Notes under the pieces: generated by a model
What the model was told of the DNA's origin: nothing
What the model saw: the letters and a program-made list of their open reading frames with translations, nothing else
The model's database searches: none
Shown: piece after piece, positions 1 to 4,558 of the stretch
Position numbering within the stretch: the first letter of the stretch is position 1
Layout: each line of letters starts with the position of its first letter
Translations under genes and position numbers: made by a program
Origin: JBGPFS01 sp041483455
GTDB lineage: Bacteria > Chloroflexota > Limnocylindria > Limnocylindrales > CSP1-4
DNA length: 7,394 bases
Reading direction: 5' to 3'
NCBI GenBank assembly: GCA_041483455.1
Contig: JBGPFS010000121.1
Location: 1 to 7,394 of the forward strand

Positions 1-2
1 CA

Positions 3-50
3 GCCCGGACCGAGCAGGCGGAGATGGGCCCCGCCGAGCCGGCCGCCTGA
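3..50 (+). CDS. Possible 3' end of an upstream gene (partial, unidentified)
   Basis: The frame beginning at base 3 reads ARTEQAEMGPAEPAA and stops at the TGA at 48-50, whose last base is the A of the next gene's ATG (TGATG, 1-nt overlap). This junction is typical of translational coupling and matches the other overlaps in the window. The tail is hydrophilic, with no membrane segment or motif, so no function can be given. By analogy with ybhGFSR-type operons it could be the end of a membrane-fusion protein or other transporter part, but that is only a guess. The other two forward frames are also open to the left edge over these 49 bases, so the call is weak. Confidence 0.35.
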   Translation, partial: ARTEQAEMGPAEPAA

Positions 51-907
51 TGGGCGACCCCCCCTGGGGTGTCCGCGGCCTGACCGTTCGCTACGGCGGA
101 CGGACGGCGCTCGAGGGGGTCGACCTGTGGGTCGCGCCGGGTGAGGTCGTCGCGGTCGTCGGCGGCGACGGTGCCGGGAAGTCGACGCTCCTGCGCGCGT
201 TGGCGGGCGCGGTCCGGCCGGCTGCCGGGCGGGTCGAGCGTCCGCCGGCCCTCGAGATCGGGTACGTGTCGCCCGGGCCCGGCCTGTACCGCGACCTGAC
301 CGTGGACGAGAACGTCGCGTTCGTCGGCCGCGCCTACGGGATCCCGCGGGACCTCCTCGACGGCCGGGCCGGACCCCTCCTCGAGCGGGCCGGGCTGACC
401 GAGGCGCGCCAGCGGCTCGCGGGGAACCTCTCGGGTGGGATGCGCCAGAAGCTCGCGCTGGTCCTGGCCATCGTCCATCGGCCGCGGCTCCTGATCCTCG
501 ACGAGCCGACGACGGGCGTCGACCCGGTCAGCCGGGCCGACCTCTGGCGGACGGTGGCCGGGCTGGCGGCCGGGGGCACGGCGATCGTCGTCTCCACGAC
601 CTATCTCGACGAGGCGGAGCGGGCGACCCGGGTCCTGGTGCTGGCCGACGGGCGGCCGCTCGTGGCGGGCTCGCCCGAGGAGGTCGTGACCGCGATCCCG
701 GGCGCCGTCGGGACGCTGGCCGAGCGGCGCGACCCGGAACGCTCGTGGCGACGCGGGACGACCTGGCGGATCTGGGCGCCGGACGGGCGGCTGCCCGCCG
801 GGGCGCTGGCCGCGCAGCCGGACCTCGAGGACGCGGTCGTGGTCGCCGAGCTCACCCGACGCGCTCGCGCGGCGTCCGCGTCGGCGGCTGGGGGTGACCG
901 GCGGTGA
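50..907 (+). CDS. ABC transporter ATP-binding protein, YbhF N-half-like (degenerate Q- and H-loops)
   Basis: This 285-residue cytoplasmic nucleotide-binding subunit would power an ABC-2-type exporter. Walker A is GGDGAGKST (38-46), the signature LSGGM (128-132), Walker B LLILDEP (147-153, catalytic Glu152), and the D-loop GVDP (156-159). Two key residues are missing. The Q-loop Gln is Pro75 (GYVSPGPGLY), and the H-loop His is Thr184 (VSTTYLDEAE). The Walker A DGAGK and the STxYLDEAE segment resemble the N-terminal ATPase half of E. coli YbhF as I recall it, which also lacks the H-loop His. After the ATPase core there is a roughly 75-residue tail, from about 211. The ATG at 50 is chosen because it overlaps a TGA at 48-50, and it is the only ATG/GTG/TTG in this frame upstream of Walker A; the frame is open to the left edge, so a longer protein cannot be excluded. 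No strong Shine-Dalgarno is seen. The stop overlaps the next ATPase gene by 4 nt (GTGA), implying equal production of a heterodimer. The cargo is unknown. Confidence 0.93.
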   Translation: MGDPPWGVRGLTVRYGGRTALEGVDLWVAPGEVVAVVGGDGAGKSTLLRALAGAVRPAAGRVERPPALEIGYVSPGPGLYRDLTVDENVAFVGRAYGIPRDLLDGRAGPLLERAGLTEARQRLAGNLSGGMRQKLALVLAIVHRPRLLILDEPTTGVDPVSRADLWRTVAGLAAGGTAIVVSTTYLDEAERATRVLVLADGRPLVAGSPEEVVTAIPGAVGTLAERRDPERSWRRGTTWRIWAPDGRLPAGALAAQPDLEDAVVVAELTRRARAASASAAGGDRR

Positions 908-1782
908 CGCTCCTCGTGGCGCGCGGGCTCTCCAAGCGGTTCGGGTCGCTCCTGGCCGTCGATTCGGTCGACCTGGCGGTCGGTCCGGGCGAGGTCGTCG
1001 GACTGCTCGGGGCGAACGGCGCCGGCAAGACCACGCTCATCCGGCTCGCGCTCGGGCTGGTGGCCCCGACCGCCGGCTCCTGCGCCCTGTTCGGTGCGCC
1101 GCCCGACCGGGCCGGCCGGCGGCGGATCGGCTACGTACCCCAGGGCCTGGGCCTGTACGACGACCTGACCGTCGCCGAGAACCTCGCCTTTGTCGAGCGG
1201 ACCTTCGGGGTCGGGCCTGGACGCAAGTCCGAGCCGGCCCTCGCCGATCCCGACCTGGCGGCCGTCCGCGACCGCCTCGTCGGCAGCCTGCCGCTCGGGC
1301 TCCGGCGCCGCGTCGCGTTCGCCTCCGCCCTGGGCCATCGGCCGGATCTGCTCATCCTCGACGAGCCGACCTCGGGCGTGGATCCGCTCGCCCGCGCCCG
1401 CCTCTGGGAGACGATCCGCTCCGCGGCCGAGGCGGGCGCCGGCGTGCTGGTGACGACCCATGCCATGGCCGACGCCTCGTCGTGCGACCGGCTCGTCGTG
1501 ATGGTCGATGGCCGAGTGGCCGCCGCCGGGACGGTGGGCCAGATCGTCGGCGATACCACCGCGGTCGAGGTCCGGACCGCGGACTGGTCGACCGCGTTCG
1601 GCGTGCTCGATGCGGCGGGCCTGCCACTGGCGCTCGTCGGGCGGGCGATCCGGGCGCCCGACGCCGATCCGGCCTGGGTGCGTGGGCTGCTCGAGACCTC
1701 AGGCCTGGCCGACGCATCGGTGGCGGTGGTGCCGGCCACGTTCGAGGAGGCCTTCGTGGCCCTCTCCACGGGCGGCCGCTAG
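904..1782 (+). CDS. ABC transporter ATP-binding protein, YbhF C-half-like (partner ATPase)
   Basis: This 292-residue ABC ATPase is the likely partner of the preceding gene. Walker A is GANGAGKTT (36-44), the Q-loop Gln80 lies in GYVPQ, Walker B is LLILDEP (149-155, catalytic Glu154), the D-loop is GVDP (158-161), and the H-loop His186 lies in VTTH. These are all intact. The ABC signature is atypical: LPLGL (129-133) replaces LSGGQ. I recall the same LPLG form, followed by DEPTSGVDPL, in the C-terminal half of E. coli YbhF. The C-terminal PATFEEAFVAL (about 277-287) is the motif common at the end of ABC-2/drug-exporter ATPases. The start is the GTG at 904, within the GTGA overlap with the upstream stop; a G-run at 890-894 could serve as a weak ribosome site. 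Downstream, 58 nt separate it from an unrelated-looking enzyme gene, and no permease follows. It is closely paralogous to the upstream gene, for example around the GLY..DLTV and Walker B segments. Confidence 0.94.
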   Translation: MTLLVARGLSKRFGSLLAVDSVDLAVGPGEVVGLLGANGAGKTTLIRLALGLVAPTAGSCALFGAPPDRAGRRRIGYVPQGLGLYDDLTVAENLAFVERTFGVGPGRKSEPALADPDLAAVRDRLVGSLPLGLRRRVAFASALGHRPDLLILDEPTSGVDPLARARLWETIRSAAEAGAGVLVTTHAMADASSCDRLVVMVDGRVAAAGTVGQIVGDTTAVEVRTADWSTAFGVLDAAGLPLALVGRAIRAPDADPAWVRGLLETSGLADASVAVVPATFEEAFVALSTGGR

Positions 1783-1828
1783 CCTCCCGCTGCCGTCGCC
1801 ACCACCTCCGCGGCCCGCTGGGTCGGGC

Positions 1829-1834
1829 TATCCT
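1829..1834 (+). promoter_or_regulatory. Candidate -10 element of a leaderless promoter
   Basis: TATCCT fits the TANNNT -10 consensus and ends 6 nt before the ATG at 1841, so transcription would begin at or next to the start codon. This lies in the only gap between plus-strand genes (1783-1840), and no Shine-Dalgarno is present before the ATG, which agrees with a leaderless mRNA. No convincing -35 hexamer is seen. The element is short and could be chance, although TA-containing hexamers are scarce in DNA this GC-rich. The rest of the gap holds only a weak 5-bp inverted repeat. Confidence 0.4.
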
Positions 1835-1840
1835 GCCCCG

Positions 1841-2716
1841 ATGGAGATCGGGACCCGCGCCTTCGGTGCCCAGAGCATGACCGCCCCGCTTCGCGAGGTC
1901 CTGGTGAAGCGCCCTGGCCCGGCCTTCGGGCGAGCCTTCGACGATCCGGCCCACGGGTTCCTCCACCCGGTCGACCTGGTGGCCGCACAGCGCGAGCACG
2001 ACGCCTTCGTCGAGCTGCTCGACCGCCTCGGCCCGACGGTCCACGAGCTCGGCGCCGAGAGCGCCTCGCCGGACCTCGTCTACCAGTTCGACCCGCTCCT
2101 GGTGACCGATCGGGGCGCGATCCCGCTCCGGGCCGGCAAGCCGAACCGTCGGGGCGAGGAGCGCCTGGTCGAAGACTGGCTGACCGCTCATGGCGTGCCG
2201 ACGTTCGGCCGGATCGAGGCGCCCGGCACGATCGAGGGCGGTGACACGTTCTGGCTGCGATCCGACCTGTTCTGCGTCGGCCGGAGCCTCCGGACGAACA
2301 GCGCCGGCGTCCGCCAGCTCGCGGGGATCGTCGGTGGCGACGTCCGTGTCTTCGACGTCCCGTACTGGAGAGGCCCGGCCGAGCTCATCCACCTCCTGTC
2401 GGTCATCTCGCCGGTCGCGGACGACCTGGCGGTGGTCTACGAGCCGCTCCTGCCGGTCGGGCTCTGGGAGCTGCTCGGCGAGCTCGGGATCCGGACGATC
2501 CCGGTGCCGGACGACGAGTTCGCGACGCTCGGCTGCAACGTGCTCGCGGTGCGGCCCGGCGTGCTGGTCGTGGCCGAGGGCAACCCAGCGACGGCCGCCG
2601 CCCTGGCCCGGGCCGGTTGCGAGGTCCATGGCTATGCCGCGACCGAGATCGGGATCAACGGTTCCGGCGGTCCGACCTGCCTGACCCGGCCGATCCTGCG
2701 CGAGACCGCCGCGTGA
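1841..2716 (+). CDS. Arginine deiminase / dimethylarginine dimethylaminohydrolase (DDAH) superfamily protein
   Basis: This 291-residue soluble enzyme belongs to the guanidino-group-modifying superfamily. These enzymes attack the guanidino carbon through a cysteine, releasing ammonia or an amine (for example citrulline plus dimethylamine in DDAH) or transferring an amidino group. The expected catalytic set is visible: Asp84 in YQFDPLLVTD, the EGGD motif at 132-135, GRSLRTN (147-153), His184 in ELIHLLS, and the nucleophile Cys280 in GGPTCLTRP near the C-terminus. The length is that of DDAH-like single-domain members, shorter than classical arginine deiminases of about 400 residues. The ATG at 1841 is preferred because it sits 6 nt after a TATCCT element and gives a complete fold; an in-frame ATG at 1877 (Met13) is the alternative. 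The stop overlaps the next gene's GTG by 4 nt (GTGA), coupling it to an M20 hydrolase. The superfamily is firm, but the substrate (methylarginine, arginine or another guanidino or peptidyl compound) cannot be read from the sequence. Confidence 0.9.
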   Translation: MEIGTRAFGAQSMTAPLREVLVKRPGPAFGRAFDDPAHGFLHPVDLVAAQREHDAFVELLDRLGPTVHELGAESASPDLVYQFDPLLVTDRGAIPLRAGKPNRRGEERLVEDWLTAHGVPTFGRIEAPGTIEGGDTFWLRSDLFCVGRSLRTNSAGVRQLAGIVGGDVRVFDVPYWRGPAELIHLLSVISPVADDLAVVYEPLLPVGLWELLGELGIRTIPVPDDEFATLGCNVLAVRPGVLVVAEGNPATAAALARAGCEVHGYAATEIGINGSGGPTCLTRPILRETAA

Positions 2717-4020
2717 CGACGACGGCCCGCGCCAGGGAGGCCCGCGCCACGGAGGCCGCCGTCGCCGCGGCGGCTGCCGTCGCCGCGGCGGCCGTCGATC
2801 CGGGCCACCTGGTCGACGACCTGCGGGCCCTCGTCCGGATCCCGAGCGTCACCGGCTCCGAGGACGCGGTCGCGGACTGGCTGGCGGACGCGCTCGGGCA
2901 GGTTCCGGGTGTCGTGGTCGGGCGCCAGTCGCCGGATCTGCTCGCCGTTCGCGCCGATCCGGATTGGCCGGGCGAGGAGATGCCGCGGACGACCCTCCCG
3001 ATCGTCGTGGGGCGGCTCGGTCGGCCCGGAGGGCGGCGGGTCCTCCTCGTCGGCCACACCGACGTCGTGCCGCCCGGCGAACCCGCCGGCTGGACCGTCG
3101 ATCCATGGGCGGGCGAGGTCCGCGACGGCCAGCTCTACGGGCGCGGGGCCTGCGACATGAAGGGCGGGGTCGCCTCGATCCTGGGGGCGGTCCGGGCGCT
3201 GGCCGGGGCGGGGGCGGTCGACCGGCTGGCCGGGGAAGTCCTCGTCGCGTTCGTGCCATCCGAGGAGGACGGCGGCCAGGGGATGCTCGCCGCGATCCGG
3301 GCCGGTGTCAGCGGGGACCTGGCGGTGATCGCCGAGCCCTCGAACCTCGATGTCGTCGTCGCCCACGCTGGTGCGCTCACCTTCCGGCTCACCGTCCCGG
3401 GGCGGGCGGCCCATGCCTCGCAGCGGCGGGAGGGCGTCTCGGCGCTCGACAAGCTCTGGGTCGTCGCCCGCGCGCTCGAGGCCGATGAGGCCCGCCGGAA
3501 CGCGGCCGAGACGGACCCGCTGATGGCCGCCCTCGAGCTGCCGTACCCGACGATCCTGGGCATGGTTCGCGGCGGGGACTGGGCGTCGACGGTCATGGAT
3601 CGCGTCGTCGCCGATGGTCGCTACGGCGTCCGGCTCGGCCAGACCACGCGGGAGGCGGAGGCCGAGCTGCGGAAGTGTGTCGCCGCGGCCTGCGCGGCGG
3701 ATCCATTCCTGCGCGAGCACCCGGCGACGGTCGAGCTCGTCGGCGGCCGGTTCGGCTCGGCCCGGGTGGCGTCCGACCACCCGCTGCCGGCCGGTCTCGC
3801 GGCTGCGGCCGAGGCCGTCACCGGCCGGCGGCCGACGGTCCTCGGCGAGCCGTATGGCGCGGACATGCGGCTGCTCATCGACCAGGGCCGCACACCCACG
3901 GTGATGTTCGGGCCGGGCGATGTCCGCCTCGCCCACAGCGCCGACGAGCGGGTGCCCCTGGCCGAGGTGGAGGCATGCGCCCGGGTCCTGGCGGCCTGGA
4001 TCGTCGATGCGCTCGGCTGA
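2713..4020 (+). CDS. M20 family zinc deacylase/peptidase (ArgE/DapE-like)
   Basis: This 435-residue cytoplasmic di-zinc amidohydrolase would remove an acyl group from an N-acyl amino acid or cleave a small peptide. All metal and catalytic positions are present: His115 and Asp117 in GHTDVVP, bridging Asp148 in YGRGACDMKGG, catalytic Glu184 and ligand Glu185 in PSEEDGG, Glu208 in IAEPS, and His408 in RLAHSADE. The lid/dimerisation domain runs from roughly 215 to 330 and carries His234 (GRAAHAS). The fold is full length for ArgE/DapE/carboxypeptidase G2-type members. The GTG at 2713 overlaps the upstream TGA (GTGA) and is the only start codon before the conserved domain. It gives an unusual Ala-rich leader of about 28 residues, part of it encoded by an 18-bp tandem duplication; the leader is not a signal peptide, since it lacks a cleavage-type layout. 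The exact substrate is unknown. Acetylornithine or succinyl-diaminopimelate is possible, but there are no biosynthesis genes beside it, and the amidinohydrolase/acetyltransferase setting suggests a modified arginine or similar amine. Confidence 0.94.
   Translation: MTTTARAREARATEAAVAAAAAVAAAAVDPGHLVDDLRALVRIPSVTGSEDAVADWLADALGQVPGVVVGRQSPDLLAVRADPDWPGEEMPRTTLPIVVGRLGRPGGRRVLLVGHTDVVPPGEPAGWTVDPWAGEVRDGQLYGRGACDMKGGVASILGAVRALAGAGAVDRLAGEVLVAFVPSEEDGGQGMLAAIRAGVSGDLAVIAEPSNLDVVVAHAGALTFRLTVPGRAAHASQRREGVSALDKLWVVARALEADEARRNAAETDPLMAALELPYPTILGMVRGGDWASTVMDRVVADGRYGVRLGQTTREAEAELRKCVAAACAADPFLREHPATVELVGGRFGSARVASDHPLPAGLAAAAEAVTGRRPTVLGEPYGADMRLLIDQGRTPTVMFGPGDVRLAHSADERVPLAEVEACARVLAAWIVDALG
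2758..2793 (+). repeat. 18-bp tandem duplication in the M20 gene leader
   Basis: Two adjacent 18-bp units, 2758-2775 and 2776-2793, differ only at the last base (T versus C). Each encodes AVAAAA, producing the Ala/Val run at residues 16-27 of the M20 protein, just before its catalytic domain. The period is a multiple of three, so copy-number change would keep the reading frame. Replication slippage is the likely origin, and a structural role is doubtful. Confidence 0.85.
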
Positions 4021-4558
4021 GCCGCCGCTGGCCGCCCCGGCCGGTGAGCTCCTCGGGCAGGCGATCGCGCTCGTCCCGGTCGGCCCAGAGCACGTCGAGC
4101 CGCTGGCCGGGATCATCGAGGAGCCTTCGGTCGCCCGGTGGTGGGCCGAGACGTCGAACTGGGTCCGGCGCCGGCTCCTGGTGCCGGAACCGGATGTCGT
4201 CGGCTTCGCCATCGTGGCGCTGCCCGAACGCGCCGTGGTCGGCTACCTCCAGGCCTGGGAGGAGTCGGATCCCGAGTTCCATCACGCCGGGATCGACCTG
4301 TTCCTGACGGCCGAGCGGCAGGGCCAGGGCCTGGGTCCGGACGCGATCAGGACCGCGATCCGGTGGCTGATCGCGGAGCGCGGCCACCACCGGATCACGA
4401 TCGACCCGGCCGCCGACAACGGATCGGCGATCCGGGCGTACCGGAAGGTGGGATTCCGGCCGGTCGGCGTGCTCCGCCGGTATCAGCGCCTCGGCGACGG
4501 GACCTGGCGCGACGGCCTGCTGATGGATCTCCTCGCCGACGAGCTCACGCCCGACTGA
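4007..4558 (+). CDS. GNAT family N-acetyltransferase, AAC(6')-like
   Basis: This 183-residue acetyl-CoA-dependent acetyltransferase would act on a primary amine. The acetyl-CoA pyrophosphate loop is QGQGLG (105-110), followed by the helix DAIRTAIRWLI. The C-terminal motif NGSAIRAYRKVGF (138-150) is the usual GNAT motif B. The segment EEPSVARWWAE (about 38-48) with its Trp pair (45-46) and the later GIDLFL (95-100) resemble AAC(6')-Ib-type aminoglycoside acetyltransferases and the related siderophore acyltransferase group (MbtK/IucB). The ATG at 4007 is chosen because it leaves a short leader before the first strand (about 19-24, AIALVP) and overlaps the M20 stop by 14 nt; no good Shine-Dalgarno is seen, so reinitiation after the upstream gene is likely. 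The stop overlaps the convergent nuclease-helicase gene by 14 bp. Aminoglycoside modification is possible. Given its neighbours, acetylation of an amino-acid-derived amine is equally plausible. Confidence 0.92.
   Translation: MRSAEPPLAAPAGELLGQAIALVPVGPEHVEPLAGIIEEPSVARWWAETSNWVRRRLLVPEPDVVGFAIVALPERAVVGYLQAWEESDPEFHHAGIDLFLTAERQGQGLGPDAIRTAIRWLIAERGHHRITIDPAADNGSAIRAYRKVGFRPVGVLRRYQRLGDGTWRDGLLMDLLADELTPD

Noticed and set aside
50..1782. Direct repeats between the two ATPase genes as a mobile or recombination repeat
   Set aside because: The similarity is confined to conserved ABC motifs (GLY..DLTV, Walker B and D-loop) and reflects paralogy, not a separate repeat element.
1813..1828. Inverted repeat GCCCG-CTGGGT-CGGGC before the candidate -10, as a terminator or operator
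   Set aside because: Only a 5-bp stem, with no T-run. Such G/C-only stems are frequent by chance here; it could still be an operator, but nothing supports it.
894..1880. 328-codon plus-strand frame overlapping the second ATPase
   Set aside because: Arg/Gly/Pro-rich out-of-frame reading. The frame from 904 carries all the ABC motifs.
1352..2629. 425-codon minus-strand open frame opposite the second ATPase and the amidinohydrolase
   Set aside because: Arg/Pro-rich shadow frame without recognisable domains, spanning two unrelated real genes.
2632..4212. 526-codon open frame on the minus strand opposite the M20 and GNAT genes
   Set aside because: Its protein is low-complexity (Arg/Gly/Pro/Asp-rich) with no motif, and the plus strand encodes two enzymes with all their catalytic residues. 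Long antisense frames are expected in DNA this GC-rich.
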